From: Marinobacter pelagius
GTDB lineage: Bacteria > Pseudomonadota > Gammaproteobacteria > Pseudomonadales > Oleiphilaceae
Length of the DNA: 64,000 nt
Direction: 5' to 3'
NCBI RefSeq assembly: GCF_900114925.1
Contig: NZ_FOUR01000005.1
Location: 241,267-305,266 of the forward strand
A model generated the notes under the pieces. The model saw only the letters and a program-made list of their open reading frames with translations. It was not told the origin of the DNA and did not search any database. The position numbers were made by a program, and so were the translations under genes. Every line of letters begins with the position of its first letter. Position 1 is the stretch's first letter. Below, one piece after another: positions 42,610 through 55,129 of the stretch.

Positions 42610-43740
42610 TTGAGCACACCAGCAATCCTTGCACTCGCAGACGGAAGCCTCTTCTACGGCACCGCCATGGGCGCTGACGGAGAAACCAGCGGCGAGGTGG
42701 TATTCAACACCGCCATGACCGGCTACCAGGAAATCCTGACCGATCCGTCTTACTCCCGCCAGATCGTCACCCTGACGTATCCGCACATCGGCAACACCGG
42801 TGTCAACGAAGAGGATATCGAATCCGACCGCATCCAGGCCGCCGGCCTCATTATCCGGGACCTGCCCCTGTTGGCCAGCAACTGGCGCAGCCAGGGTAGC
42901 CTCCAGGACTACCTGCGAAGCAACAACATTGTTGGAATTGCCGACATCGACACCCGCCGCCTGACCCGCATCCTCCGGGACAAGGGCTCCCAGAATGGTG
43001 CCATCGTCGCCGGCGAAAATGCCACCGCCGAGCGCGCCCTGGAGCTGGCCAAGGCGTTCCCGGGACTCAAGGGCATGGACCTTGCCAAGGAAGTCACCTG
43101 TGACAAAACCTGGCAATGGAGCCAGACCGAGTGGAGCCTCGACTCCGGCTATGGTGAGCGCACCGAAGCGAAGTTCAAGGTGGTGGCCTGGGATTACGGC
43201 GTCAAGCTCAACATCCTGCGCATGCTCGCCGCCCGCGGTTGCGACATCACCGTAGTACCGGCCCAGACCCCGGCTTCGGAAGTGCTGGCCATGAACCCGG
43301 ACGGTATCTTCCTGTCCAACGGCCCCGGTGACCCCGAGCCCTGCGATTACGCCATCAAGGCCATCCAGGAAGTGCTCGAGACCGAAATCCCGGTCTTCGG
43401 CATCTGCCTCGGCCACCAGCTGCTGGCCCTGGCCAGCGGCGCCAAGACCATGAAGATGGGCCATGGTCACCACGGTGCCAACCATCCGGTGCAGGATATT
43501 GCCAAGGGCACCGTGATGATCACCAGCCAGAACCACGGCTTTGCCGTGGACGAGGCAACATTGCCCGCAAACGTTGAGGCGACTCACAAGTCCCTGTTTG
43601 ACGGCACGCTGCAGGGCATTCGCCGGACCGACAAGCCGGCCTACAGCTTCCAGGGTCACCCGGAAGCCAGCCCCGGTCCCCACGACGTGGCGCCCCTGTT
43701 TGACGAGTTTATCCGCCTGATGGAAACCCGATCCGCCTGA
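42610..43740 (+). CDS. carA: Carbamoyl-phosphate synthase small subunit
   Basis: A 376-residue glutamine amidotransferase that supplies ammonia to CarB for carbamoyl phosphate, the precursor of arginine and pyrimidines. TTG 42610 gives [20 protein letters not shown], the usual CarA N-terminus, and has GAGG nine bases upstream. An ATG at 42595 that overlaps the leader ORF stop (ATGA) is the alternative. The C-terminal class I amidotransferase domain carries the catalytic Cys in [12 protein letters not shown] and His/Glu in [13 protein letters not shown]. It is followed by carB after 81 bp. Confidence 0.96.
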   Translation: MSTPAILALADGSLFYGTAMGADGETSGEVVFNTAMTGYQEILTDPSYSRQIVTLTYPHIGNTGVNEEDIESDRIQAAGLIIRDLPLLASNWRSQGSLQDYLRSNNIVGIADIDTRRLTRILRDKGSQNGAIVAGENATAERALELAKAFPGLKGMDLAKEVTCDKTWQWSQTEWSLDSGYGERTEAKFKVVAWDYGVKLNILRMLAARGCDITVVPAQTPASEVLAMNPDGIFLSNGPGDPEPCDYAIKAIQEVLETEIPVFGICLGHQLLALASGAKTMKMGHGHHGANHPVQDIAKGTVMITSQNHGFAVDEATLPANVEATHKSLFDGTLQGIRRTDKPAYSFQGHPEASPGPHDVAPLFDEFIRLMETRSA

Positions 43741-43821
43741 GCGCGGATCGCCCCGGAAAGCTCACAGGCGCCGCGTTTTGCGCTGCAAGAATTCAAAAGT
43801 TGCTGACAGGTTTACCAAGAC

Positions 43822-47040
<3,219 letters not shown>

Positions 47041-47044
47041 GACT

Positions 47045-47524
47045 ATGGCTGACAGAGTACCCATGACCAAGGAGGGGGAATCCCGCCTCCGCGAGGAGCT
47101 TAAGAAGCTGAAGTCCGAAGATCGTCCGCAGGTGATTGCGGCGATTGCCGAAGCCCGCGAACACGGCGATCTGAAGGAAAACGCCGAGTACCATGCTGCG
47201 CGAGAGCAGCAGGGTTTCATCGAGGGCCGGATTCAGGAAATCGAAGGCAAGCTCGCCTCCGCCCAGGTGATTGACGTCACCACCATGGAAAACACCGGCA
47301 AGGTTATCTTCGGCACCACCGTGCACCTGGTGAACGTGGACACCGATGAGGAAGTGACCTACCAGATCGTTGGCGAGGACGAAGCCGACATCAAGAAGGG
47401 TAAGCTCTCTATCTCTTCCCCGATCGCCCGTGCCCTGGTGGGCAAGGACGAAGGCGATGTAGTCGCGATCCGCGTGCCCTCAGGCACCGTGGAGTATGAG
47501 ATTACCGAGGTGGAGTACATCTGA
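47045..47524 (+). CDS. greA: Transcription elongation factor GreA
   Basis: A 159-residue protein. ATG 47045 ([20 protein letters not shown]) is the conserved N-terminus; the ORF extends upstream into carB but without a ribosome site. An N-terminal coiled-coil hairpin (1-75, [20 protein letters not shown]), which enters the RNA polymerase secondary channel and stimulates cleavage of backtracked RNA, is followed by the FKBP-like C-terminal domain. The carAB-greA order is common in gammaproteobacteria. Confidence 0.97.
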   Translation: MADRVPMTKEGESRLREELKKLKSEDRPQVIAAIAEAREHGDLKENAEYHAAREQQGFIEGRIQEIEGKLASAQVIDVTTMENTGKVIFGTTVHLVNVDTDEEVTYQIVGEDEADIKKGKLSISSPIARALVGKDEGDVVAIRVPSGTVEYEITEVEYI

Positions 47525-47544
47525 GGGTGCGAGTGAGTGAAAAC

Positions 47545-47574
47545 GGGGTCAGATGAAAGCTTTCATCTGACCCC
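47545..47574. repeat. Palindromic repeat (GGGGTCAG family), copy 1
   Basis: A perfect 30-bp palindrome, GGGGTCAGATGAAAG and its complement, with no loop. Left flank GAAAAC, right flank CTTCACCCC. It lies 20 bp after the greA stop. Confidence 0.9.
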
Positions 47575-47616
47575 ATCTTCACCCCAGACTCCGGGCGTCA
47601 CTCAAAGCCCAGGCAC

Positions 47617-47653
47617 AAAAAAGCCGGCTACGGTCCCCCGCAGCCGGCTTTTT
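47617..47653. terminator. Bidirectional terminator between greA and yhbY
   Basis: AAAAAAGCCGGCT (47617-47629) pairs with AGCCGGCTTTTT. It has A- and T-runs on both sides, so it serves greA (+) and yhbY (-). Confidence 0.85.
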
Positions 47654-47667
47654 CTTTTGAGCTTCGC

Positions 47668-47979
47668 TCAGTGCTTATGCCGAAGCAGGTTCGACAGCTT
47701 CGGGTTCGGCTTTTTGGCCCGGCGCAGCAGGACGGCAATCTTGCCGATGGTCTGCACCACCTCGGCCCCGGACGCCTCGCACAGGGCACTGATAGCCTCC
47801 TGGCGGGCTTCACGGTCCTGGCTGGCCACCTTGATCTTGATCAGCTCGTGATCGTTCAGTGCGCGCTCCAGCTCTTCCTGGAGTCCTTCGGACAGGCCTT
47901 TGTCTCCCACGATGATCACGGGTTTCAGGTTGTGGGCAATGGCCCGGTATTCCCGGCGCTGTTCCGGTGAAAGACTCAT
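47668..47979 (-). CDS. yhbY: Ribosome assembly RNA-binding protein YhbY (CRM domain)
   Basis: A 103-residue single CRM-domain protein (LSPEQRREYRAIAHNLKPVI, then VGDKGLSEGLQEELERALND and HELIKIKVA). YhbY binds pre-50S particles. The basic tail is LLRRAKKPNPKLSNL. In gammaproteobacteria it is typically divergent from rlmE-ftsH, exactly as here, although rlmE in this window is broken. Confidence 0.95.
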   Translation of the reverse strand: MSLSPEQRREYRAIAHNLKPVIIVGDKGLSEGLQEELERALNDHELIKIKVASQDREARQEAISALCEASGAEVVQTIGKIAVLLRRAKKPNPKLSNLLRHKH

Positions 47980-48145
47980 GATGTAATCTCTTTATAGGTG
48001 CAATTAACAAAAGGTCAGCGGCTTATACGCTGGCATAATCGTATAATCTGCGGATTGTAACAGATCGCTTCGCCATACAAATGCTTGTTAACCCGTATCG
48101 ACGGTGGGCCTGAAGGATCTGTACCAGAAAGATTTGGAGGTAGGT

Positions 48146-48530
48146 TTGGCTCGGTCCAAGTCCAGCGATCGCCGGTGTGGACTTCGTTCAGGGTGATTTT
48201 ACCGAGGATGAAGTCTTCGAAAGACTGTTGGAATTGTTGGGTGACCGTCAGGCGGATGTTGTAATTTCCGATATGGCACCCAATATGAGTGGTATGGCTG
48301 CGGTAGATATTCCGCGGGCGATGGGGCTGGTGGAGCTGGTCCTGGACATGGCCCGGTAGGTACTGCAGCCCGGAGGCGTGTTTGTTGCCAAGGTGTTTCA
48401 GGGTGAAGGCTTTGATGCATTGCTGGCTGACATGCGCGGCAGCTTCAAGACCGTTGTAAGCCGCAAACCGGATTCTTCCCGGGCGAGGTCGAGAGAGATC
48501 TACCTGGTGGGGAAGGGATTCAAGGGGTGA
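48146..48530 (+). pseudogene. rlmE: Broken 23S rRNA 2'-O-methyltransferase gene rlmE (ftsJ)
   Basis: A TTG start after TTTGGAGG gives MARSKSSDR, the normal RlmE N-terminus. The sequence then jumps, out of frame, to [20 protein letters not shown]. About 70 codons are missing relative to the usual 205-210 residues, including the SAM-binding loop (DLGxAPGGW) and the catalytic Lys near residue 38. The continuing frame reads [20 protein letters not shown], meets a stop (TAG 48357-48359, at a position where GAG would be expected) and then resumes with [19 protein letters not shown] to [11 protein letters not shown]. Two independent lesions make a sequencing error unlikely. The order yhbY / rlmE / ftsH is intact. 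A working copy might exist elsewhere. Confidence 0.88.
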
Positions 48531-48560
48531 TATGAAGCCCGGGCAGGTTAAGTTGAAGTT

Positions 48561-48590
48561 GGGGTCAGATGAAAGCGTTCATCTGACCCC
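48561..48590. repeat. Palindromic repeat (GGGGTCAG family), copy 2
   Basis: GGGGTCAGATGAA, four central bases AGCG, and the complementary arm. It lies 30 bp after the rlmE remnant and 149 bp before ftsH. Confidence 0.9.
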
Positions 48591-48738
48591 GTCTTCGGAC
48601 CCCGCCCCGTTTTCAGATTCCGCCTTCCCTGCGGCCGCTACGGATGGGCCGTTTCTGGTGGACGAGCGTACAATTGGTGTAAGGTGTCGGAAAAGGTTGT
48701 CTTTAATAAGGCTTCCTTCAATTCACAGGTGATGATCC

Positions 48739-50682
48739 TTGAACGATATGGCAAAAAATCTGGTTCTCTGGCTGATAATAGCCGCCGTGCTGCTGATGGT
48801 GTTTCAGAATTTCTCTCCCACCACCACCGGCCAACAAGTCAACTATTCCCAGTTCGTGGAGATGGTCCAACAGGGCCAGGTTCAGCGGGTGACCATCGAC
48901 GGTCTGGACATCCAGGGTACCCGCGGTGACGGTTCCCAGTTCCAGACGATCCGGCCCCAGGTGTCGGATAACAAGCTGATGGACGACCTGCTCGCGAACA
49001 ACGTCGAAGTGATCGGTAAGGAGCCTGAGCGCCAGAGCCTGTGGACACAGCTGCTGGTGGCGGCGTTCCCGATACTGATCATTATAGCTCTATTCGTCTT
49101 CTTTATGCGCCAGATGCAGGGCGGGGGTGGCGGCAAAGGCCCCATGTCGTTCGGCAAGAGCAAGGCGCGCCTGATGAGTGAAGACCAGATCAAGACCACC
49201 TTCGCTGACGTCGCCGGTGTCGACGAAGCCAAGGAGGACGTGAAAGAGCTGGTCGACTTCCTGCGGGATCCGAGCAAGTTCCAGCGTCTGGGCGGCAGCA
49301 TTCCCAAGGGTGTGTTGATGGTCGGTCAGCCGGGTACCGGTAAGACCCTGCTCGCCAAGGCGATTGCCGGCGAAGCCAAGGTGCCGTTCTTCTCGATCTC
49401 CGGTTCCGACTTCGTTGAAATGTTCGTGGGTGTGGGTGCATCCCGTGTCCGTGACATGTTCGAGCAGGCCAAGAAACAGAGCCCGTGCATCATCTTCATC
49501 GACGAGATTGATGCGGTCGGTCGCCACCGTGGCGCCGGCATGGGTGGTGGCCACGACGAGCGTGAGCAGACCCTGAACCAGCTGCTGGTCGAGATGGACG
49601 GCTTTGAAGGTAACGAAGGCGTGATCGTGATCGCCGCCACCAACCGTCCGGATGTTCTGGATCCGGCCCTGCTGCGTCCGGGTCGTTTTGACCGCCAGGT
49701 GGTGGTTGGCCTGCCCGACATCATTGGCCGCGAGCAGATCCTGAAGGTGCACATGAAGAAAGTGCCCCTGGCAGACGGTGTAGAGCCTTCCCTGATTGCC
49801 CGTGGTACCCCCGGATTTTCCGGTGCCGATCTCGCCAACCTGGTGAACGAGGCAGCCCTGTTTGCGGCACGCCGTAACCAGCGTCTGGTGTCCATGGAAG
49901 AGTTCGAGCTCGCCAAGGACAAGATCATGATGGGCGCCGAGCGCAAGTCCATGGTCATGAGCGAGAAAGAGAAGCGGAACACTGCTTACCACGAGTCTGG
50001 GCATGCCATCGTCGGCCGTCTGATGCCCGAGCATGATCCGGTGTACAAGGTGAGCATTATCCCCCGTGGCCGAGCCCTGGGTGTGACCATGTTCCTGCCG
50101 GAAGAAGACAAGTACAGTCACAGCAAGCGCTTCCTGATCAGTTCCATCTGCAGTCTGTTCGGTGGCCGTATCGCGGAAGAACTGACCCTCGGCTTCGACG
50201 GTGTCACCACCGGTGCCTCCAACGACATCGAACGTGCTACCAGTCTGGCCCGTAACATGGTGACCCGTTGGGGTCTGTCCGAGAAGCTGGGTCCGCTGCA
50301 GTACGATACCGACAGCGAAGAGCCGTTCCTGGGCCGTTCAGCCGGTCAGTCGCAGACTGTTTACTCGCCGGAGACCGCCCAGCGGATCGACGAAGAGGTT
50401 CGTAACATCATCGATACCTGCTACGAGACTGCCAAGCAGATCCTGATCGATAACCGGGACAAGCTGGACCTCATGGCGGAAGCGCTGATGAAGTATGAAA
50501 CCATCGACCGCTACCAGATCGATGACATCATGGAAGGCCGCGAACCGCGTCCGCCCAAGGGTTGGGGTGGTAGTGGCCCGGCCGGTGGTGTGCAGGCCGG
50601 CGAGCCGGAAAAGGCTCCGGAGCCGAAGGGTTCCGATGACGGTCGCCAGCCTGGTGTAGGTCGGCCGGCCGGAGAGCACTGA
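48739..50682 (+). CDS. ftsH: ATP-dependent zinc metalloprotease FtsH
   Basis: A 647-residue inner-membrane AAA+ protease. TTG 48739 has AGGTG upstream; an in-frame ATG at 48748 gives the E. coli-like [15 protein letters not shown] but has no ribosome site. Two membrane helices (about 7-22 and 103-123) flank a periplasmic domain. The AAA module has Walker A GQPGTGKT (196-203) and the second region of homology. The zinc motif is HESGH (418-422). It degrades membrane proteins, sigma-32, LpxC and some ssrA-tagged proteins. It is followed by a terminator before folP. Confidence 0.98.
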   Translation: MNDMAKNLVLWLIIAAVLLMVFQNFSPTTTGQQVNYSQFVEMVQQGQVQRVTIDGLDIQGTRGDGSQFQTIRPQVSDNKLMDDLLANNVEVIGKEPERQSLWTQLLVAAFPILIIIALFVFFMRQMQGGGGGKGPMSFGKSKARLMSEDQIKTTFADVAGVDEAKEDVKELVDFLRDPSKFQRLGGSIPKGVLMVGQPGTGKTLLAKAIAGEAKVPFFSISGSDFVEMFVGVGASRVRDMFEQAKKQSPCIIFIDEIDAVGRHRGAGMGGGHDEREQTLNQLLVEMDGFEGNEGVIVIAATNRPDVLDPALLRPGRFDRQVVVGLPDIIGREQILKVHMKKVPLADGVEPSLIARGTPGFSGADLANLVNEAALFAARRNQRLVSMEEFELAKDKIMMGAERKSMVMSEKEKRNTAYHESGHAIVGRLMPEHDPVYKVSIIPRGRALGVTMFLPEEDKYSHSKRFLISSICSLFGGRIAEELTLGFDGVTTGASNDIERATSLARNMVTRWGLSEKLGPLQYDTDSEEPFLGRSAGQSQTVYSPETAQRIDEEVRNIIDTCYETAKQILIDNRDKLDLMAEALMKYETIDRYQIDDIMEGREPRPPKGWGGSGPAGGVQAGEPEKAPEPKGSDDGRQPGVGRPAGEH

Positions 50683-50717
50683 CCCGCTCCCTGACCCACA
50701 AACAGGTCGATTGAATG

Positions 50718-50749
50718 CGCCGCCCGGACTCCGGGCGGCGTTTGTTTTT
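50718..50749 (+). terminator. Intrinsic terminator of ftsH
   Basis: A perfect 10-bp stem, CGCCGCCCGG with CCGGGCGGCG, with a 3-base loop. TTTGTTTTT follows. Confidence 0.85.
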
Positions 50750-50783
50750 GGTACCGCTGAATATTCTTCAGGAAAGGTTTGCT

Positions 50784-51614
50784 ATGGAAATGAGCTTTGC
50801 CGGGCGGGTGTTGGATATGTCCCGCTGCCATGTCATGGGAATTCTCAACGTTACCCCGGATTCCTTCTCCGACGGTGGAAAATTCAACTCCCGGGATGCG
50901 GCCCTGGTTCGGGCCCGGCAAATGGTTGCCGATGGTGCGGCGTTCATTGATGTCGGTGGTGAATCCACTCGCCCCGGCGCGGCTCCCGTGTCTTTGCAGG
51001 AGGAGCTGGATCGGGTCTGCCCGGTGGTGGAAGCAATCGCGGCGGAGCTGGATACGGTGATCTCCGTGGATACGAGTTCTCCGGAAGTGATGGCCGAGAC
51101 AGCAAAGCTGGGTGCCGGACTGATCAATGACGTACGCGCGCTTCAGCGCAGTGGTGCCCCGCAGGCGGCCGCTGCGGCCGGCATTCCGGTGTGCATCATG
51201 CATATCCAGGGCGAGCCGGACACCATGCAGGACCGCCCGGAGTACCGCAACGTCCGCCGGGAGGTCAGTTCGTTCCTGACCGAACGTATGCGGGTGGCGG
51301 AGCAGGCCGGCGTGCTCCCGGAGAACATCATCCTCGATCCAGGCTTTGGTTTCGGCAAGAGCCTGGAGCACAACCTGCAGCTGCTCGCCTCCATGGAGCA
51401 GCTCCATATCCTGGGGCACCCCCTGCTGATTGGTATCTCCCGCAAATCCATGTTGGGCAAGATTACCGGTCGCGAGGTGGATGAAAGGTTGCCCGCAAGC
51501 ATCGCGGCCGCGACAATAGCCGCCATGAAAGGTGCCAGCATCGTGCGTGTCCACGATGTCAGGGAAACAGTGGATGCCGTCAGGGTAGTGGCGGCCATGA
51601 AGGAGGCGGGTTGA
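50784..51614 (+). CDS. folP: Dihydropteroate synthase
   Basis: A 276-residue TIM-barrel enzyme that joins p-aminobenzoate to hydroxymethyl-dihydropterin diphosphate in folate synthesis; it is the sulfonamide target. ATG 50784 follows AGGAAAGG; the ORF is open further upstream through the ftsH terminator, which is not a plausible start. Signatures are [15 protein letters not shown] (pterin/diphosphate loop) and [13 protein letters not shown]. The stop overlaps the start of glmM (TGATG), an arrangement shared with E. coli and Pseudomonas. Confidence 0.97.
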   Translation: MEMSFAGRVLDMSRCHVMGILNVTPDSFSDGGKFNSRDAALVRARQMVADGAAFIDVGGESTRPGAAPVSLQEELDRVCPVVEAIAAELDTVISVDTSSPEVMAETAKLGAGLINDVRALQRSGAPQAAAAAGIPVCIMHIQGEPDTMQDRPEYRNVRREVSSFLTERMRVAEQAGVLPENIILDPGFGFGKSLEHNLQLLASMEQLHILGHPLLIGISRKSMLGKITGREVDERLPASIAAATIAAMKGASIVRVHDVRETVDAVRVVAAMKEAG

Positions 51615-52957
51615 TGTCCGATCGCAAATATTTTGGTACCGACGGCATTCGTGGCCGGGTCGGTGAGTTCCCTATTACCCCGGAATTCATGCTGCGCCTG
51701 GGCTGGGCCGCCGGCCAGGCGTTCAAGAAGGATGGTCAGCGCAACAGTGTGCTGATCGGTAAGGACACCCGGTTGTCCGGTTACATGTTTGAATCCGCAT
51801 TGGAGGCCGGTTTGTCTGCTGCCGGTGTGGACGTAAAGCTGCTCGGCCCGATGCCGACGCCGGCTATTGCCTATCTCACCCGTACTTTCCGGGCCTCCGC
51901 CGGCATCGTGATCAGTGCGTCCCACAATCCGCACCACGACAACGGCATCAAGTTCTTCTCATCGGCCGGCACCAAGCTCGACGATGCCCTTGAGGCGGAA
52001 ATCGAGCGCTGGCTGGATCGTCCGCTGGAAGTGTGCGAGCCCTCCGAGCTCGGCAAGGCGTCACGGGTGGATGATGCTCCCGGCCGGTACGTAGAGTTCT
52101 GCAAGAGCACGGTGCCCAACGAGTTCACTATGGACGGCCTGCATGTGGTCCTGGATTGTGCCCACGGTGCTACCTATCACGTGGCGCCCAAGGTGTTCCG
52201 GGAGCTCGGTGCCAAAGTATCACTCATCGGTGCCGACCCCGACGGCCTGAACATTAATCTGGATGTTGGCTCTACCCACCTGGATGCGCTCAAGGCGACG
52301 GTGCTGGAGAAGAAGGCCGATCTGGGTATCGCCTTCGACGGCGACGGCGACCGGGTGCTGATGGTGGATCGCGATGGCTCCGAGGTGGATGGCGATGAGT
52401 TGCTGTACATCATTGCCTCCCAGCGCTATGCCGAAGGTCGTCTGAACGGGGGCGTGGTTGGTACTCTGATGACCAATCTCGGCGTTGAGCTGGCGCTGAA
52501 GGATGCCGGTATCGACTTCGAGCGCGCCAAAGTGGGCGACCGCTACGTGATGGAACGACTGGTCGCCAATAATTGGGTGCTTGGTGGCGAGGGCTCAGGC
52601 CACATGGTGATCCGGGACTGCACCAGTACCGGTGATGGCATTGTCTCGGCCCTGCAGGTGATGTTGGCCATCCACAAGTCCGGCAAGACCTTGGCCGAGC
52701 TGCGCCAGGGCATGACCAAACTGCCCCAGAAGATGATCAATGTACGTGTGGCGGAGCGTTTTGACCCGTTGTCCCGTGCCGACATCGTTGACGCCTTGCG
52801 CCAGGCCGAAGCGGAGCTGGGCGAAGCCGGTCGGGTCCTGCTGCGGGCGTCGGGCACCGAGCCTTTGATCCGGGTTATGGTTGAAGGCCAGGTCGAGGCG
52901 GACATTGTCCGGGTGGTCGAAGAGCTGGCCGGTGTGGTCGAGCAATCGAGCAGGTAA
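51614..52957 (+). CDS. glmM: Phosphoglucosamine mutase
   Basis: A 447-residue enzyme that converts glucosamine-6-phosphate to glucosamine-1-phosphate for UDP-GlcNAc, peptidoglycan and LPS. ATG 51614 ([14 protein letters not shown]) overlaps the folP stop; a TTG three bases earlier is less likely. The phosphoserine is S103 in [17 protein letters not shown]. The Mg2+ loop is [11 protein letters not shown], and the phosphate-binding end is [17 protein letters not shown]. It is translationally coupled to folP. Confidence 0.97.
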   Translation: MSDRKYFGTDGIRGRVGEFPITPEFMLRLGWAAGQAFKKDGQRNSVLIGKDTRLSGYMFESALEAGLSAAGVDVKLLGPMPTPAIAYLTRTFRASAGIVISASHNPHHDNGIKFFSSAGTKLDDALEAEIERWLDRPLEVCEPSELGKASRVDDAPGRYVEFCKSTVPNEFTMDGLHVVLDCAHGATYHVAPKVFRELGAKVSLIGADPDGLNINLDVGSTHLDALKATVLEKKADLGIAFDGDGDRVLMVDRDGSEVDGDELLYIIASQRYAEGRLNGGVVGTLMTNLGVELALKDAGIDFERAKVGDRYVMERLVANNWVLGGEGSGHMVIRDCTSTGDGIVSALQVMLAIHKSGKTLAELRQGMTKLPQKMINVRVAERFDPLSRADIVDALRQAEAELGEAGRVLLRASGTEPLIRVMVEGQVEADIVRVVEELAGVVEQSSR

Positions 52958-52975
52958 TTTTGCGTTTTCAATCGG

Positions 52976-53004
52976 TTGTGTGAGGGCAGGGACTGCTGTA
53001 TAGT
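52976..53004 (+). promoter_or_regulatory. Candidate promoter for tpiA
   Basis: TTGTGT (52976-52981), 17 bp, TATAGT (52999-53004). The -10 is good, the -35 weak. It lies 29 bp upstream of the tpiA ATG, in the short gap after glmM. Confidence 0.45.
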
Positions 53005-53032
53005 TCGCCCTCCCTTACGTTCGGGAAGAGTT

Positions 53033-53797
53033 ATGCGTCGCAAGATCGTAGCCGGAAACTGGAAAATGAACGGGTCTGCGGACCTGGCAAAGCAGCTTGT
53101 CGGTTATGTGCGGGCTGAGGCGGACACCCTTGATAATGGCGTGGAGGTTGTTATTATTCCTCCGGCCCTGTATGTCCGGGATGTGCTTGATCAGTCGGGT
53201 GATGTGCTCGGCGTTGGCGTCCAGAACGTAAGTCAGTGGGTTGCCGGTGCCTACACCGGTGAGACAGCCGCTGACATGGCAAAAGATCTGGGCTGTGGTT
53301 TCGCCCTGGTCGGCCACTCCGAACGTCGCGAGTACTTCGGCGAATCGGATGACGTGGTTGCCGCCAAGGTGGAGCGGGTTCTGGCCAGTGGTCTTGCTGC
53401 CGTGGTTTGTGTTGGCGAGACGCTCGAACAGCGGGAAGCGGGGCAGGCCCAAGCGGTTGTGGCTGCCCAGGTCAAGCAGGGGCTTGCCCGTGTGGAAGCC
53501 GGTCAGTGGTCGGATATTGTGGTTGCCTATGAGCCGGTTTGGGCCATCGGCACCGGCAAAACGGCCACTGCCGAAGATGCCCAGAGCATGCATGCGGCAA
53601 TCCGCAAGGTGCTGGCTGAGATGGGCGCGCCGTCAGAGGGTATTTCTCTGCTTTACGGCGGCAGTGTAAAAGCGGATAATGCGGCCGCTTTGTTCGCCGA
53701 GCCGGATATCGACGGCGGGTTGATCGGCGGTGCATCGCTGGTTGCAGAAGATTTTGTGAGTATTTGCCGGTCCATGCCGGCGGGTACCAAAGGTTAA
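53033..53797 (+). CDS. tpiA: Triose-phosphate isomerase
   Basis: A 254-residue TIM-barrel enzyme interconverting dihydroxyacetone phosphate and glyceraldehyde-3-phosphate. ATG 53033 (MRRKIVAGNWKMNG) places catalytic Lys at K11. His is in GHSERREYFGE and Glu in VAYEPVWAIGTGKTA, followed by the phosphate loop LYGGSVKADNAA. The position glmM-tpiA-secG is standard for gammaproteobacteria. Confidence 0.97.
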   Translation: MRRKIVAGNWKMNGSADLAKQLVGYVRAEADTLDNGVEVVIIPPALYVRDVLDQSGDVLGVGVQNVSQWVAGAYTGETAADMAKDLGCGFALVGHSERREYFGESDDVVAAKVERVLASGLAAVVCVGETLEQREAGQAQAVVAAQVKQGLARVEAGQWSDIVVAYEPVWAIGTGKTATAEDAQSMHAAIRKVLAEMGAPSEGISLLYGGSVKADNAAALFAEPDIDGGLIGGASLVAEDFVSICRSMPAGTKG

Positions 53798-53815
53798 AGG
53801 TTCGCGGGATTCGTT

Positions 53816-54193
53816 ATGGATTGGATGGAAACACTGGTAGTTGTTGTGCACGTCGTCATTGCCGTCGCACTGGTGGGTCTCGTTCTGATCCAGCAGGGCA
53901 AGGGTGCCGACGCTGGTGCCGCATTTGGTGGCGGTGCCTCCCAGACCGTATTTGGTAGTCAGGGTAGCGGTAGCTTCCTGACCCGTGTGACCACGATCCT
54001 GGCGATCGTGTTCTTCGTGACAAGTTTTTCGCTGGCGGTGTTCGCCAAGCAGCGTGCCGAAGTGGCGGGCGAGGCAGGTATTCCGGTAGTACAGGAATCC
54101 GCCGAGCAGGCTCCGGCCGAGCCTGCTGCAGACCCCGCTGATAGCAGCGAAGCCGAGAACGGGAAGGGTTCCGATCTTCCCGAGCTCGAGTAA
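53816..54193 (+). CDS. secG: Preprotein translocase subunit SecG
   Basis: A 125-residue inner-membrane protein with two helices (about 4-24 and 53-73). The conserved link is LIQQGKGADAGAAFGGGASQ followed by FGSQGSGSFLTRVT. SecG assists SecYE during SecA-driven protein export. The C-terminal tail (80-125) is acidic and Ala/Glu/Pro-rich, longer than in E. coli and typical of the Pseudomonas group. A tRNA gene begins 8 bp after the stop. Confidence 0.95.
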   Translation: MDWMETLVVVVHVVIAVALVGLVLIQQGKGADAGAAFGGGASQTVFGSQGSGSFLTRVTTILAIVFFVTSFSLAVFAKQRAEVAGEAGIPVVQESAEQAPAEPAADPADSSEAENGKGSDLPELE

Positions 54194-54201
54194 GAGGTGT
54201 T

Positions 54202-54286
54202 GCCCGGGTGGTGAAACTGGTAGACACGCTATCTTGAGGGGGTAGTGGCGAAAGCCGTGCCGGTTCGAGTCCGGCCCCGGGCACCA
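54202..54286 (+). tRNA. tRNA-Leu (anticodon GAG)
   Basis: An 85-nt class II tRNA. Acceptor GCCCGGG pairs with CCCGGGC and is followed by ACCA. The anticodon stem CTATC/GGTAG closes loop TTGAGGG with anticodon GAG. A long variable arm (GGCGAAAGCC) and a T-arm with GTTCGAGTC complete it. CCA is encoded. Its place between secG and rimP is conserved. Confidence 0.96.
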
Positions 54287-54295
54287 TATTGAAGA

Positions 54296-54328
54296 AAAAC
54301 GGCTTGGACTTTCCAGGCCGTTTTTTTT
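54296..54328 (+). terminator. Intrinsic terminator after tRNA-Leu
   Basis: AAAACGGCTTGG pairs with CCAGGCCGTTTT (one G-U) and runs into eight T. Confidence 0.85.
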
Positions 54329-54337
54329 GGTCAGTCC

Positions 54338-54366
54338 TTGACCAGTCCAGCCGGCGTCTCTATACT
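54338..54366 (+). promoter_or_regulatory. Promoter of the rimP-nusA-infB operon
   Basis: TTGACC (54338-54343), 17 bp, TATACT (54361-54366), each one base from consensus. It gives a leader of about 240 nt before rimP. Confidence 0.8.
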
Positions 54367-54437
54367 CCGGCGGATATTGGAGCCGGTGGGCTGTTCCCCG
54401 GTTTCCTGGCAGGCCAGGTGTCTGTCAGCAGGAGGTC

Positions 54438-54506
54438 ATGCTCGTAGTGAGAGCGGCTTTCTGTGAGTTCTTGCGACAAAAGGCCCCAATTTCAGGGGCT
54501 TTTTGA
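54438..54506 (+). CDS. Possible leader peptide in the rimP-nusA leader
   Basis: A 22-codon ORF (MLVVRAAFCEFLRQKAPISG, then AF) with a full AGGAGG, though only 2 bases before the ATG; the GTG at 54447 in the same frame is better spaced. It ends exactly in the T-run of the first leader hairpin. This may be coincidence; there is no known counterpart. Confidence 0.3.
   Translation: MLVVRAAFCEFLRQKAPISGAF
54478..54504 (+). terminator. Leader hairpin A ahead of rimP
   Basis: AAAAGGCCCC pairs with GGGGCTTTTT through one G-U, followed by a T-run. It is a moderate intrinsic terminator inside the operon leader. Confidence 0.6.
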
Positions 54507-54539
54507 TTAAGGGGCCTGGCGCATCGGGCCCTGGTGCAT

Positions 54540-54568
54540 AAAAAGGGCTGATCAACAGCCCTTTTTTT
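54540..54568 (+). terminator. Leader hairpin B (strong terminator) ahead of rimP
   Basis: A perfect 11-bp stem, AAAAAGGGCTG with CAGCCCTTTTT, and a 5-base loop, extending into seven T. It lies 46 bp before the rimP start and downstream of the operon promoter, so transcription must read through it. Confidence 0.8.
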
Positions 54569-54613
54569 GTTTGTGGGGCCGGTAAAAATTCCTGAAATGG
54601 AGATGGCATAACT

Positions 54614-55075
54614 TTGTCAGCCAAGATTAAACAACTGGAAGACCTCCTTCGGCCGATCGTCGAGGGTCTGGGGTACGAGTTCTGGGGGATTGAATTCCGT
54701 TCCCAGGGCCACCACTCCCTGTTGCGTGTCTTTATCGACGATGCCGAGAACGGCATCGCCATCGACGACTGCGAGAAAGTCAGTCGTCAGATCAGCGGTG
54801 TGATGGATGTGGAAGACCCCATCCAGACCGAGTACACCCTGGAGGTTTCCTCCCCGGGGATGGATCGCCCGCTGTTTCGCCTTGAACAGTACGAGGCCTT
54901 TGTCGGCCATCAGGTCAAGATCCGTTTGCGCATGGCCTTCGAGGGTCGTCGCAAGTTCCAGGGGCTGATCAAGGGTGTTGAAGGAGACGATGTGGTGATC
55001 GTGGTGGATGACCACGAATACCTGTTGCCGTTCGACAGCATCGAAAAGGCACACATCGTCCCGGTATTTGAATGA
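54614..55075 (+). CDS. rimP: Ribosome maturation factor RimP
   Basis: A 153-residue protein needed for 30S assembly. TTG 54614 ([20 protein letters not shown]) follows GGAGATGG. The N-terminal domain has [20 protein letters not shown] and [19 protein letters not shown]. The [16 protein letters not shown] block is diagnostic and leads to a C-terminal SH3-like domain. It is the first gene of the conserved operon with nusA and infB. Confidence 0.96.
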   Translation: MSAKIKQLEDLLRPIVEGLGYEFWGIEFRSQGHHSLLRVFIDDAENGIAIDDCEKVSRQISGVMDVEDPIQTEYTLEVSSPGMDRPLFRLEQYEAFVGHQVKIRLRMAFEGRRKFQGLIKGVEGDDVVIVVDDHEYLLPFDSIEKAHIVPVFE

Positions 55076-55129
55076 GTCGAATTGAAAAGTCAGTGGACGC
55101 ACAGTTTATTTTGAGGGCAGGGCAATCCA

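Noticed and set aside
48177..48359. A short 60-codon ORF that could be called as a small independent gene.
   Set aside because: It is the central piece of rlmE ([13 protein letters not shown] to LDMAR) between the deletion junction and the TAG; matching sequence continues in the same frame after the stop.
54287..54613. Search for a tRNA-Met (metY) ahead of rimP, as in E. coli.
   Set aside because: Only the tRNA-Leu at 54202-54286 is present. The gap holds a terminator, a promoter and two hairpins, but no second tRNA cloverleaf.
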